A DNA stretch of 64,000 bases from contig CP137674.1 in assembly GCA_037976565.1 (NCBI GenBank), positions 31,155,047 to 31,219,046 of the forward strand, written 5' to 3'. The notes under the pieces were generated by a model. It worked only from the letters and a program-made list of their open reading frames with translations. It did no database searches and was not told the DNA's origin. The translations under genes were made by a program, and so were the position numbers. The stretch is from Mesocentrotus franciscanus (taxonomy: Eukaryota > Echinodermata > Echinoidea > Camarodonta > Strongylocentrotidae). Shown in pieces: positions 24,594 through 35,105 of the stretch; the stretch's first letter is position 1; the number at the start of each line of letters is the position of its first letter.

Positions 24594-25250
24594 TATTCAA
24601 TTCAATTCAATTCAATTCAATTTCTTTATATTTCAAACAAAACATTTACAAATCAATTTTAAAGATTTACAACAATTTAAGAATACATATTGGAAACAGA
24701 GGGGTCCACTAAAAAGCAATGCTTGTATACAATAGTGTGGACACCTCAAATGATACTTAGGAATAATGATTAATTAAATTAACAAGTTCGTAACTACAAA
24801 AGGAAATAAAACATAGAGAAAAAAGGGGGAAAGGGGGATGCCAATAGAGACGAGAACGGGACAAGACAGTACTTTACATGACAAAGATAGGAGAACACGG
24901 TCACAATACCAAGAGTAGACAATGCAAAAAAAAGAGGAGAGAGATCGGGGTACAGAAAATAATACAAAATGATGAGCTGCATGTGGGGTTGAGGAGAAGA
25001 TGAGGAAAGAGCGATGCGCGTTAGAAAGGAGATGAGCTTGAGAAGGCACAATATAATTATCAAATTACATTTTGAGTCAGCGAGTATATAGAGAATGATC
25101 TTGTATTTTTAAAAGAATTAGGCTATGAGGCACAGATCTCTTAAAATAACAGAAAAAGGGGATGTATATATCACATTTTTGTAAAGGTAACTATGGTCTC
25201 CAAAATCTGACAAGCAACCAAAAAGAATAGGGGGGGGGGTAATCTCAAAT
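24594..25250 (-). mobile_element. 3' end of a LINE, antisense
   Basis: Read on the - strand, the segment ends in AAATATAAAGAAATTGAATT followed by a pentanucleotide (GAATT)n tail at 24594-24622. A microsatellite tail of this kind is typical of non-LTR retrotransposon 3' ends. Two overlapping - frames (24774-25063) are Ser/Leu/Phe-rich and not recognisable. Only the 3' UTR appears to be present, and the 5' limit is uncertain. Confidence 0.5.
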
Positions 25251-25950
25251 AGGCCTACACCTAAATTATTTTTTTAATAATAGGCATAATATATGATAAT
25301 AAATATGGACATATTATTACCATTATTTTAATTCTTATGTACACTGTATAATTATGTATGTTGATTTTTATGTATATATTATATCGAATTATATATATTA
25401 TTTTTTTTTTTTACCTTGGGTCATTCAGGATACCATGTTAGTTAAAAAGCATGCATCCAATGAAAAAAATTATTAGGCCCACACAATTCAATGAGGGAGC
25501 AGATTGGCATAAATCAATAATGTGCAGGTTTGTATAATATATAGTAAAATGTCTGCCTCGGAATACTTCGGGATATAGAACAAGTTGAAAATAGTTACAT
25601 GATTCCGTGAATATTGACCCATATCATGATCAAGAAAAATTCCTAGAAGATTGCAATGTTCAAATAGCAAAAGAGATTGATATAGAGACTGCCATTTAGA
25701 TGACATGCCTGATGCAAGTCAGAGTCACGGATACGCGTTTTGTTATGACCGTTACCATGGTAATGATATCACTTTTCTTGAAATATATAGGCCTATCCTT
25801 CGAAAGATACAAGTGAATGTATTACATTTCATAAGAAATCATGAACGGTACATCGTAATATCTAGCTCATAATGATACGAATGAAACAACATGAACTAAC
25901 ACAAATAAAACTAAGAAAATTAATGACACTTTTAAATAAATATGTATAAG
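25251..25950. other. Intergenic, AT-rich
   Basis: No gene or bounded repeat was recognised. A poly-T run lies at about 25401-25412. Confidence 0.35.
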
Positions 25951-26340
25951 ACCAAAATAACAAAAATAACGTGTTTCTCGTCCGGACTTTAAAAAAAAGG
26001 AGGAGGCAGGGCATAACTATTTACTATTTTGCTATTTTTTGCTATTTTTTCCAAGATGGCTGCCATGCTAATTATAGCTGGCAAATTAGCTTATTTATTT
26101 AAAGATATTGTGCTATGTGAGTATACCGATGCAATGTATGACAAAACAAATGATTTGTTTCACTTTAGAAGCTATTTAAACAAAATGTATATCCCGGCCT
26201 TTTTGCTTTTCATTTCTTTTTCTTTTTTTTTTCTTTTTTTGGGGGCTTTTTCTGAATAGTAAATATTATTTTTTTTAAGGAGGCGGCGGCCAAAAAGGAG
26301 GCGAGCGGGGACGAGAAACACTTCATTTGTGTTATTTGGC
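25951..26340. mobile_element. MITE ending in GTGTTTCTCGTCC
   Basis: The left end (CCAAAATAAC...GTGTTTCTCGTCC) is matched by the inverted right end (CCAAATAACAC...GTGTTTCTCGTCC). Both are followed internally by an A-run and a GGAGG-rich motif (aaaaaggaggaggc / aaaaaggaggcgag). A 76-codon + frame inside it is not protein-like. Superfamily was not determined. Confidence 0.65.
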
Positions 26341-26651
26341 CTAACCGTGTATCTATTAAACCCTTGTCTTAGTGAAATAGAGATAAAAGTAACACAAAAG
26401 TATTCTTGTCAATTCTGATCAGATTATCAGAGTGTAAAGCTGAGTACTGCACATTGTCGCTTCTATAATTTGGTATAAAATCACTATAAATCAGTAATTA
26501 TTGACTCATGACTAATTTCTTGGCTAATCAAAAGTAGCCAAAAATGGACGCTGTATGTTACCCCTCAGTCTTCAAGTAAGTATTTAAGGTATTTAAATTG
26601 AATTTTAAATATTAAGTCTTTAAATCTTTAAGTTGCTTTAGAAATTGGCCA

Positions 26652-26935
26652 ATAGACCATTTTCGTTATGTAATTAACTTCAATGCATAAATCTTTGTTA
26701 AGTGCCGTGTTACCAATTATTTCATTCACCTGTTACAAATAATTGTATTTCAATAGTCAGAATGCAAATTGCATATTACATGTTGTTAGATATAGGACAA
26801 GCCATAATGTTTGAAATTCGCATTCTGACTATTAACATACACTTATTCATAACAGGTGAATGAAATAATTTTGTAACATGGCACTTAACAAAGATTGGTG
26901 CATTAAATTTGATTACGTTACGAAAATGGTCTATT
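26652..26935. mobile_element. Fold-back MITE, about 284 bp
   Basis: The ends AATAGACCATTTTCGT and its inverse begin arms of about 120 bp each. They share AATCTTTGTTAAGTGCC, ATTATTTCATTCACCTGTTA and AATAGTCAGAATGC, with a short unpaired centre at about 26780-26813. It has no reading frame. Confidence 0.78.
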
Positions 26936-26982
26936 CAAGTTTGAGCTTTGATATCTCTCGTTTTAATGTGGCCTACCACCAT

Positions 26983-27190
26983 AAATGAGTTCGATATCAT
27001 TAAAAATGCCAAATTTGTATTGATTGTGATCTTGGATTGGAATTCAAGAGGGGGAAAAGTACGTTTTTCACCCAAATGGCTTATAACTTCCTAATTAAGT
27101 ATGATAGCAAATGAGTTCGATATCATTAAAAATGCCAAATTTGTATTGATTGTGATCTTGGATCGGAATTCAAGAGGGGGAAAAGTAGGC
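26983..27190. repeat. Tandem duplication, offset 126 bp
   Basis: A block beginning AAATGAGTTCGATATCATTA and ending AGAGGGGGAAAAGTA is present twice in direct orientation, near identical over about 80 bp. It lies immediately beyond the fold-back element and may be part of a larger repeat. Confidence 0.75.
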
Positions 27191-27339
27191 TAGGCAGCAT
27201 AATTTATGAGGAAGGAATAAAGTAAGCAATCGAGGACAGCTCAAAATAAAAACTTCCGGGAAGTATAGCCTCATTATTTTGTTTTAAAATTCCCCATGAA
27301 AATTAACAGGGATATCGATCCCTCTCTCGAGATGCCACG

Positions 27340-27536
27340 CCCACTTAGAAGTGCCACGCCCACGAACCTGAATCCTCTTTGGTATAGGATCGGATGCATT
27401 AATGTCTTTTACCCCTATTGTATTTTGCGTGCCTGTGCGTGCATACATGGATGCATAAACGTAGTGAAGGACGTTGGACTATCCGGAGAAAGCTGTAGAT
27501 TTGGAACAAACCAAATCCATCCCCAATATTTTCAAG
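27340..27536 (+). other. Possible 5' UTR exon of the NEIL2-like gene
   Basis: A consensus donor (TTTTCAAG/GTAAGA) ends at 27536, and a good acceptor (TTTGCTATCCAG) ends at 28200, 30 bases before the NEIL2-type ATG. Two copies of GCCACGCCCAC (KLF/Egr-like boxes) lie just upstream at about 27331-27363. Together they fit a promoter, a short non-coding exon and one intron, but no transcript evidence is available. Confidence 0.3.
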
Positions 27537-27542
27537 GTAAGA

Positions 27543-28175
27543 TTATCTTGGTAGGAATGATATTGAGCAGATGAGCCACACAGCTTTTAATGTTGATGTA
27601 TTATTTATGATCAATCGAACGGAGAAATGAACATAGATTAGAAAGAAAAAAACTGTTTGACATTTAGGTGTCGTTCATTGAAGCCAGATCCAGACGTCTA
27701 CCCAAAACAGTGGCTGATTCGGATTCTTTGGCCGGATGAGGGTGGGGGGGGGGTGGAGGGCAAGGTATGAAAATAATCTAACGATCAGATCAAAACAATA
27801 GAATAAAAAAATAAACAAAACAAAATTTGAAAACTAAGGAAGCCCAAGAACAATTAATGTTATTGTTGTTTTTTTTTAATTGGCATATTTAATGTAGGCC
27901 TATTTTTAAGATCCTAGCTGACGTAACTTACTAACAACTATGTGTGATTTCAGGTTTAATGCTACATTTTTAATTTGCCTTCGAAAAAGAAAAAAAAGAA
28001 AGAAAGAAGAATAGCCTTATATGATAGGAAAGCTAACCCTTTAACAATATCTTGTTGAAACTTCAACTTTTTTACATTTTTGCAAATGATATAAATAATT
28101 CAAAGGCATGGGCCTACAGTAACTTTGTATGTAATTATGTCATAATTATTTGGTATAAATGCAAAGAGCTTAAAC
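27543..28175. other. Probable 5' UTR intron of the NEIL2-like gene
   Basis: The sequence is AT-rich with a G-run near 27743-27765 and an A/G-rich run near 27985-28010. No gene was seen. Its role as an intron depends on the donor and acceptor described for the upstream exon. Confidence 0.3.
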
Positions 28176-28331
28176 ATGGCGTTTCCAATTTGCTATCCAG
28201 CAGATTTCTGGACTGTAGAGCAGCGTCATAATGCCAGAGGGACCCTCATTATTCAAATGGTGTACCATGACCAAACAATTCCTTGGTCGGAAGATGACAC
28301 GAATAAGTGGATCATCAAAGACGATAGATAA
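28176..28331 (+). other. Upstream ORF overlapping the NEIL2 start
   Basis: An ATG at 28176 opens a 51-codon frame that overlaps the first 101 bases of the NEIL2-type coding region in another frame. It would affect translation only if the mRNA extends upstream of 28176 unspliced. If the acceptor at 28200 is used, this ATG is intronic. There is no sign that the peptide itself is functional. Confidence 0.25.
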
Positions 28332-29754
28332 GATGAAATGGAGTGGGGCCACTCTTGAAGAGGTTAGGGTGTACGGCAAACGACTCTTCTTGCACCTCCT
28401 ACACAAGAGAGAGTCTACAGGTGATTCAGATTCAGACGATTTCGATGAAGAATCGGTGTGGATCAGATGTCATTTCTTGATGTGGGGGAGTGTCAGGGTC
28501 AATGAATTCAACTGCAAACCATCAAAGACCAACAGGTTTCCTGGGCCGAGACTTGTCTTTTACTTCAGCAAGGAGGAGTTCTTGGTGTTCTACGGCGGAA
28601 GCTTCCAGGAGATGAAACACCCTCCAGAGGACGAGAGCAGAACAGATATCCTGAGCAATGGTTTTGACAGATGCATGGCAGAAGATCGCATTCTTGGAGA
28701 TCTTCCAATCTCGTTTATATTGTTAGATCAGAAGAAATTCGCTGGGCTTGGTAATATTATCAAGAATGAGGTCTTGTTCAGCACAGGAACCCATCCAATG
28801 CAATTGGGGTGTCAGCTGTCTAGAGCCAAGGCTACCATCATCGTTGAAAAAGTGGTGACTTTCACAAAGAGATGGCTGTCTTGGAAGATGGAAGAGAAGC
28901 CCTCAAGGAAGTTTGGTGACTGGACAGAGATCTACAAAAAGGCTATGTGTCCAAAGAGTCACAAGACAATAAAATCGATGTTCGGCCCCACTGGTATGGA
29001 GAGGATCACATACTGGTGTCCAAAGTGTCAAGCGATGAATGACCATGATGATCCTCTGTCAGAGAGGAGAGTTTGGACAAACACATCAGACCAGGATCCA
29101 GAAACTGTCGAAGGACCTACTGTAAATGGGATATCACAAACCATCCCCAACTCTGAACACCAAATGGCGACTGCAGCTGATGATACTAACATGACAGAGT
29201 CCTTTGCAGCAGACCACAAAGTGCCACGAAGTGCGATTCTGACTGTAAAGGAAAATAAACAAGACGGGACTCCAGCCAACAGCAACCAGGAGCTGAAATT
29301 CATGGAGGACTTTCCTATGGTGCAGGAGAGCCAAAGTAGCCCTAAATCTGAAAAGACTACTTTTGGCCCACCACATCATCAGCCAGAGATGAATGATACT
29401 TCTCTTCCCACACTGTCTCTGGAAACAGAACTGAACAGTTTCGGGACAGGTCATGTTGGGAACAAGAATCTATCACCTCTTTTGATAGAGGAACCAAAAC
29501 AGCGCTTACCCTCAACCAAAAAGATCAAGCTTGAATCTGAAGCAACTTGTATCTTTGATCTCAAAGAAGAAGAGCCTGCTTTCACCTCGTCGTCATCTGG
29601 CTCATCCTGTATTGTTAACAGCATTTGTGTTCCCGATGAGAAACATCATGATGAAGATTCGACCAGGATTTCAGTGTCCATATCAACCATTAAGGAACTC
29701 ATGAGAAGCCATGTTAGGATCAAAGTCAAGAAATTGATGTTAGGTAAAGACTGA
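28231..29754 (+). CDS. NEIL2-like DNA glycosylase/AP lyase with long C-terminal tail
   Basis: This is a Nei-like base excision repair enzyme that removes oxidised bases and nicks the abasic site by beta,delta-elimination, in the nucleus. The start MPEGP is diagnostic: after Met removal, Pro2 is the Schiff-base nucleophile and Glu3 assists. Lys50 (VYGKRLFL) is the conserved lysine. The helix-two-turn-helix lies at about 164-183 (LLDQKKFAGLGNI). A CHCC zinc finger (Cys240, His244, Cys263, Cys266; MCPKSH then YWCPKC) assigns it to NEIL2. The family domain ends near residue 270, whereas vertebrate NEIL2 is about 330 residues. Here a hydrophilic Ser/Glu-rich tail of about 237 residues follows, with two SUMO-type motifs (IKLE at 432-435, LKEE at 444-447). 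The whole coding region is one exon. Function is highly likely; the role of the tail is unknown. Confidence 0.95.
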   Translation: MPEGPSLFKWCTMTKQFLGRKMTRISGSSKTIDKMKWSGATLEEVRVYGKRLFLHLLHKRESTGDSDSDDFDEESVWIRCHFLMWGSVRVNEFNCKPSKTNRFPGPRLVFYFSKEEFLVFYGGSFQEMKHPPEDESRTDILSNGFDRCMAEDRILGDLPISFILLDQKKFAGLGNIIKNEVLFSTGTHPMQLGCQLSRAKATIIVEKVVTFTKRWLSWKMEEKPSRKFGDWTEIYKKAMCPKSHKTIKSMFGPTGMERITYWCPKCQAMNDHDDPLSERRVWTNTSDQDPETVEGPTVNGISQTIPNSEHQMATAADDTNMTESFAADHKVPRSAILTVKENKQDGTPANSNQELKFMEDFPMVQESQSSPKSEKTTFGPPHHQPEMNDTSLPTLSLETELNSFGTGHVGNKNLSPLLIEEPKQRLPSTKKIKLESEATCIFDLKEEEPAFTSSSSGSSCIVNSICVPDEKHHDEDSTRISVSISTIKELMRSHVRIKVKKLMLGKD

Positions 29755-30495
29755 ACATACTTTATCATGAACGTTCGTGTTGTTTGTTGATCACCTATAG
29801 ATACATAATTGGAGAATTTAAGTACCGGTAGTGAACTAGTGATAAAGGTGATAAAGATGCTAACAGCTATTGATAGAAAATAAGCAAACAGTCATTGATA
29901 GACGTTTTTCTTTATTTTGGATATTCACCTTTAAGTTCTATTCTGTTCATGGTTTAAGTGCTAGTTTGTCACTTTTTTACGGTTAATTCAAAGTTATCCT
30001 TTCATAGTACAATTTTTGATAAATTTTGCGATCATTGTAAACAAATATGTAGCCTACAATGTATGCTTTTCTGTTGTGTTTCTGTTTCTGTTTAAGTTTA
30101 AGTTTTTTTAAACTTTAGTTTTGTCTTTTTCTTCAATGTTTAACAGTTCTGTTCATCATGTTCATGGTTTCAGTTTCACATGATACTGCCGCTTTAAAGG
30201 CCTTTTTATTAATTAGACTTCTGATACTTGCTGCCATTATCATGAATAGATTTACCATAAAAGACTTTTTTGTGAGTAATATTTTAGCAACAAAAGCATT
30301 TTTGTTCAGCGTTTCAGTGTTACTTTCTCTTTTTGTCACTTTATAAACATATTTCCTGTTAGTATATTTGATCGTAAACATAATGATGTTGGAGAACTTG
30401 AACATGAGATTTGTTCTTCTGTTGATGAACCTAGGACACCAACATGTTGTTTATACTTGAGATTTTGAGAATAAAATCTTAAGCAATCTCAGTGA
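29755..30495 (+). other. Probable 3' UTR of the NEIL2-like gene
   Basis: AT-rich sequence follows the TGA stop. AATAAA at 30470-30475 is the first clear polyadenylation signal in sense orientation. Other AATAAA copies occur near 31364 and 31379. Short frames on both strands at 30133-30405 are not protein-like. Confidence 0.5.
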
Positions 30496-31796
30496 TTCAT
30501 AAAAATTCATTTATAAGCGAATGAACATTAGAATCCTATTTCTGAATAGAGTGTATATCAAAATTTAATATTCTTCAGTAACCATGGATTGGATATGTAT
30601 GACAACACTAATATATAGATGGGATCTGAGAGATGTAATTTTATTATTTATATATGCTTGAGAAATGTGAGAAGTGAACTTGAATAATCATGAGGATTAT
30701 ATTTCTGAGGTGGCCTTTTTTTTTTTACACAGTATAAATCTTCTCAAAGCGTGATAATAAGCATGCATCATTTTCTTTTCGTGATGGATTATACACATTT
30801 CTGCACATTGGTCAGGTTGTATGTGGAACGTAGCAAAGTTGCTAACTACTCATTTTGCTGTATTGCCATGGATGCCAATTGCCACATCAATGTGCTGGGC
30901 TGCCACAACTGCAGAAAAAATAAGGTCTTACAACACGGACAGGATTGCTCCTTGCTTGCAAGGCTTCACATATATAAATAGCCTAAGCTTTCCCAGGCTT
31001 TATTTCCCATATGACTACCACAAGTTATACCTCACAATCTTTGTTGAATATGACAATTGTATACCACCTAATTATACAAATTGAATATGGAGTTGGGAAT
31101 TTGTACGTGAGCCATTGCAAATAAATACCTACAAGATCATAGTACTCGAGAGCGACTCAGAGCATCAATATTTTTATTTTATTTCCGTTAAAAGTTTTGT
31201 TACATTTGTCATTATTTTGATCAAAACGATTAAATTAGTATATTTAGTGTAAGTTGCATGTGTAACTGTAAATTACTTACACTTGTCCATCTGATTTCAT
31301 TAATTAAAAAGGAAAATTACATTGTTTCATCAAAGAGTTTGGTTCTTATTTTTCAGGTTTATGAATAAAACATTCACAATAAATATTGTCATTTTTATGT
31401 TGTAGTTATTTTGATTGTGAAGGGAATGACAATAGTGGATCTTGTTTGCATTGATAAACCATTTGTATTCCTACCAATATAATGACCATACCAATAAAAG
31501 AATTTACATCAAAAGTCAAACTTTCAGAGTAAATTGTAAAGTAAAATCATTGTTTAAGAAAGACGTTGGAGGTTACTGCACAAATACCGATCTACTTTGG
31601 TGTAAAAAAAAATAATATCATTTTGATAATGTGGAGGCAGTAGCGTACGCAGGATTTTTTCAAGGGGGTTAAAATTTGAAAATTCCCACCGAAAATTTCG
31701 CAACGTCTCAGACAGCCGCTGAATAAGCGGGGGACCGTCGGGGGTAAGACCACATATTTTTTTTGCCCCGGAAATTGGAAAATGACGTCGTCAGAT
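30496..31796. other. Intergenic, AT-rich
   Basis: No gene was recognised. A T-run lies at about 30717-30726. Two overlapping + frames (30751-31084) contain several Cys and His but no recognisable domain or splice sites, so they are left unannotated. Confidence 0.35.
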
Positions 31797-31905
31797 ATGG
31801 TATAGTACGTGGTTCATTCACTTGAATCCTAATCCAAGTGTTGGGGTTCGAATCCCAGCCCGAATTTAATTTCTTTTGGCAAGACATCCACACTTTCCCA
31901 TACGG
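31797..31905 (+). repeat. tRNA-derived SINE head
   Basis: The sequence TGGTATAGTACGTGG (A-box-like) is followed about 45 bp on by a perfect B box, GGTTCGAATCC, at about 31845-31855. Between them a hairpin CACTTG...CAAGTG with a TCCTAAT loop resembles an anticodon arm. The tRNA cloverleaf is imperfect, with mismatches in the T and anticodon stems. It is followed by GGCAAGACATCCACACTT, a tail seen in SINEs rather than in a tRNA gene. It is probably a decayed SINE in + orientation. Confidence 0.5.
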
Positions 31906-31986
31906 TACCAGGGCCCCGTCTTATAAAGAGTTACGATGATCCGAATCAATCGCAAGTCCTACAATCAATGGCAAGTTTGCAGCCTA

Positions 31987-33765
31987 GTATACATTTTTTT
32001 GTTTTATAGTATTCTTTATTGTTTTCATTCAATACATATGTAAATCATACAAACTTCATTTTGAATTGGAATACATAACATAATAAAACAAAATACAAAA
32101 AACAAAGTACAATCAAATTAATTATATATTGAATGAATATTATCGTTTAACCTTCAACCTCACCACCCTCCCCCCTTCCACTCCCGCCCCAACCCGCCCC
32201 TCGTCAACGATCGCTTAACATTCCACACTCTCATTCACCTAATAACCACCCAACAAAAAAAAACAACAACAACAAAAAAAACAAAAAACAAAACAAAACA
32301 ACAAAAAAACAACAAAAAAAAACACTCACACACACACACACACACACACGCATGCACACACAGCCTCACATCCATTCACACAACCCTCCATGTGTACATC
32401 CTTTATCTCCGGCTCATAAAAAGAAGAAAACAAATTTTTTTTTTTAAATGTTTAAGTCATATAAACAACTACAAAACAAGAGGAAAGGAGAAAGAGAGAG
32501 AGAAAAGGGAAGAAAATAACAAGTGGGGAGAATTCCTTAAAGGATAACAGCTTGGCTAATAATGTTACTGACCTTACATGCTGACCTTATTTAAAACTAT
32601 CCCATTTTCTAAAATGTAAACTTAAGGTTCCACGCTCCGACGCTATTTTCCTTTCTTCTTCCTTACTTTCTAACATTGTCTCTTTTATCTCTACTACCGA
32701 AGGTACCCTGTTCTTTTCCCTGGAATATTTGAATACCATATATTTTATCAACAAAATTAAATGATTTACTAATTGTTTTTCTCCAAAATTTGTTATTTTG
32801 ATCCCAATATGAATGTCTTGCCAATCTAAATTGCACAGCAAAGGTAGATGAAACACATCACCACAACTTTTCCAAAGTTGTTTAATCTGTATACAACTAT
32901 AAAGTAAATGCTCGTAAGATTCATCGTAATTATTACAAAGTAAACAAGATTTATCGTCTACGATTCCAAATTGGTATAAATGCTTCCTTGTGTAAATCAA
33001 ATTATACAACATCTTATATTGGAATTCACGTAGTCTACTATCCAAAGTGGACTTCCTAGATCGGAGATATGTCAATGCAATTTCCTTTTCTGACAAGGTA
33101 TAGGGTTGCAATGAATTGTTGTGATTTACTAATTTTTCATTTTTATTCATCATCAATGCCGAATATATAGCTCTTGAAGATATATCATTTAATTTACACT
33201 CTCTGCAGTTTAAAACAAAATGTATTTCCAGTTTTGTATCTTCAACACCTTGATTTTTTCCTAGTAAATGTTTCCAAGCTATTGGCAATACATTAAAAAT
33301 TTGATATATTCTATCTATTTCAAATTCACTTAAACCCATTTTATAAAAGGAACTCCTTGTTTTAAGCTGACCTTTTGTATCCACTATGTGGTGTAATCTA
33401 TAAATGCCTTTAAGAAACAATTTTTCATCAAAGAATGTTCTCCCATTTATTCGTAAAAATTTGTTATTAAATAAAACTTCGTTCCTTTTGGAGTTCTCTG
33501 ATTTGAGTAAACAATTTTTGCATCAATCCAAACTTGTAACATATTCATATAGAAATTTGGTAATTCTAAGTTTAATAAACCTAGTATTGTGTCACTGTAA
33601 AATATAAGTAATCCACCTGTTGATCTAGTTAGAAATTTGAAGTACTGTTTCCATTTCATACTTTGATAACCTAAAATAAGTCTTTTCATCCACATTAACC
33701 TTTGGGCATTAACGAATAACCTAAAGTCAGTGAGCTTAAGCCCCCCTTGTCCATGCATAGTTGCG
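31987..33765 (-). mobile_element. 5'-truncated LINE (L1/Tx1-like), - strand
   Basis: Read on the - strand, the C-terminal part of a reverse-transcriptase ORF2 is followed by a 3' UTR of about 600 bp with long A-rich and (CA)n tracts (about 32255-32350 on the + strand), ending in a T-run at about 31986-31993 that represents the poly-A tail. The 5' part, including the polymerase core, is missing, as expected from incomplete reverse transcription. Confidence 0.75.
32322..32350. repeat. (CA)n microsatellite in LINE 3' UTR
   Basis: A CA dinucleotide run follows an A-rich, CAA-containing tract (32255-32320). Confidence 0.85.
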
Positions 33766-33782
33766 ATCGATATCAATCGCAA
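32587..33782 (-). pseudogene. LINE ORF2 C-terminal remnant, frameshifted
   Basis: Two open segments (33782-33447 and 33420-32587) read as one protein fragment once a frameshift near 33.5 kb is noted. The first holds GQGGLKLTDFRLF and AQRLMWMKRL, and the second holds KMLYNLIYTRKHLYQFG and a zinc-knuckle-like C-x2-C-x7-H-x4-C (CLLCNNYDESYEHLLYSC). This is the typical end of ORF2 in L1/Tx1-clade elements. It lies downstream of the polymerase catalytic domain, so it cannot be active. Confidence 0.8.
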
Positions 33783-33954
33783 ATAAGATTGATAATAATA
33801 TTTGATATCAACTCTTTATAGCCTATAGCTCATAAGACGGGGCCCCAGTAATAAAAATTAATTGCTAGGGTAATGATAAATGTAGAAGAGCCCTCGGGAA
33901 GAACAGCATTGATGCTGATGGGGCTTCAATGGGTAAGCAACACCGTTATTGTTA

Positions 33955-34035
33955 TCACCATCATCAACATCGATCGTCAACATCATCATCATCATCAACA
34001 TCGTCAACATCATCATTATCATCATTATTATTTCT
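33955..34035. repeat. (CAT)n trinucleotide-rich tract
   Basis: Imperfect CAT/CAA trinucleotides produce His/Gln-rich or Met-rich spurious frames on both strands. Confidence 0.85.
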
Positions 34036-34636
34036 TTTGGTATTATTTTATATACTATAATAATAATAATACTAAACTTGAAATTACAATAACCCATATG
34101 AAGCTCAACTGTGCAGCCAACGATCGATACTGATCTTATGTCGGTCGCGAGGGAATAATGACAACTAGTCACGAGACCGAGATGATTGGTCATAATATTA
34201 ATTTGGTTAAGTGGTGGTTATTTTACCTGACTGCTATAATAAGAAAGCATAAATGCTTGTTAGTATAAGAAACCAGTATATGGGCGGCCATCGGTCGATC
34301 TAGCTATACTTAATTGGACGTCCGAAAGTCTTTTTTTTTTAATGTATAGGCAGCTACTAGCTCGATATATAGTTCTTCTGACAAAATTTGGTCCATGGGG
34401 TAATAATAGGGGGGAGCGATCCCAATTTTTAGGAGCCGTCTGGTGCCACCCAATCCCGACGGAAATTGTTGTCATTTTTTTAATGTTTTGTAGTGCATGC
34501 ATACTATATTTCCTCGTTAATTGCTTACAAAGACAAGTTTGGTGCTTGGGCTCGATGGGGTATACTGTAATCGACCGGACTTTGGGGTCTGTTTTGGAGC
34601 TCGACTGGGGCTATTAAACCTGACAGGCTATAATAT
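34036..34636. other. Intergenic
   Basis: No gene was recognised. An inverted copy of the dispersed motif TTCTTA...GCAGTCAGGTAAAA is at 34221-34245. Short overlapping frames on both strands (34260-34617) are not protein-like. Confidence 0.35.
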
Positions 34637-34955
34637 ATTTTATATCCTGCATCAAAAATTTGTTGGCTTTTGATTGGTTGAGAGCTCGTCACATGACCAG
34701 AAATATTTGAACTATTTTTAGAAAGTACTATATGAGAGTACTATTTGGGAGTACTATTTGGGAGTTGACAAAAATGTGTTTTTTTTTAATTGAATTTTTT
34801 TCTTTCTTCAAATCTTAATTTAATGAACACAAAATATTCTAAATCTTTTTAGATAAAAATTGACATTTTTTTTGTTCTAAATTTTTTTGTCCCAAAATGT
34901 TTTTTTTTTTTTTTTTTTTTTTTTTATAAAATAAATTTTTGATGCAGGATATAAA
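34637..34955. mobile_element. MITE with TTTATATCCTGCATCAAAAA ends
   Basis: A 24-base terminus (TATATCCTGCATCAAAAATTT core) at 34637-34660 is repeated inverted at 34932-34955. The interior is AT-rich with long T-runs and a (GAGTACTATTTGG) direct repeat around 34735-34765. It has no coding capacity. Confidence 0.7.
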
Positions 34956-34985
34956 ACAAATATACCATGCCTTCTATTCGAGGTA

Positions 34986-35105
34986 CTGGTTAAAACTATG
35001 GGCCTCGGTGACTCCACTGAAAGTACCATTTGCTTCGGGGCTGCGCCCCTCAGCAATTAGTACTATTGGAGTCACCTCTTGCGCATAGTTTTAACCAGAA
35101 CCTCT
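34986..35105. repeat. Inverted repeat, about 120 bp
   Basis: The arms GAGGTACTGGTTAAAACTATG and its inverse (CATAGTTTTAACCAGAACCTC), with inner arms GGTGACTCCA and TGGAGTCACC, enclose a GC-rich centre (CTTCGGGGCTGCGCCCC). It lies 30 bp beyond the preceding MITE. Confidence 0.72.

Larger units (their letters stand above)
31911..33846. mobile_element. Inverted-repeat element split by a LINE insertion
   Basis: The left end GGGCCCCGTCTTATAAAGAG and the inverted right end GGGCCCCGTCTTAT (then AAAGAGTTGATATC after a 14-base insertion) bracket the region. Both arms also share AATCGCAA-type sequence. The interior is almost entirely a LINE fragment, so the short element was interrupted after it had landed here. 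Confidence 0.6.

Noticed and set aside
27296..27574. 92-codon + frame upstream of NEIL2
   Set aside because: It runs through the candidate 5' UTR donor at 27536, and the peptide has no recognisable features.
29028..29454. - strand frames within the NEIL2 coding region
   Set aside because: They are antisense shadows of the long + strand coding frame.
30751..31084. Cys/His-containing + frames after NEIL2
   Set aside because: The Cys and His spacing fits no zinc-finger pattern and there is no splice or poly-A context linking them to a gene.
31797..31872. Functional tRNA-Arg(CCT) gene
   Set aside because: The A and B boxes are present, but T-stem and anticodon-stem mismatches and a SINE-like tail argue for a SINE.
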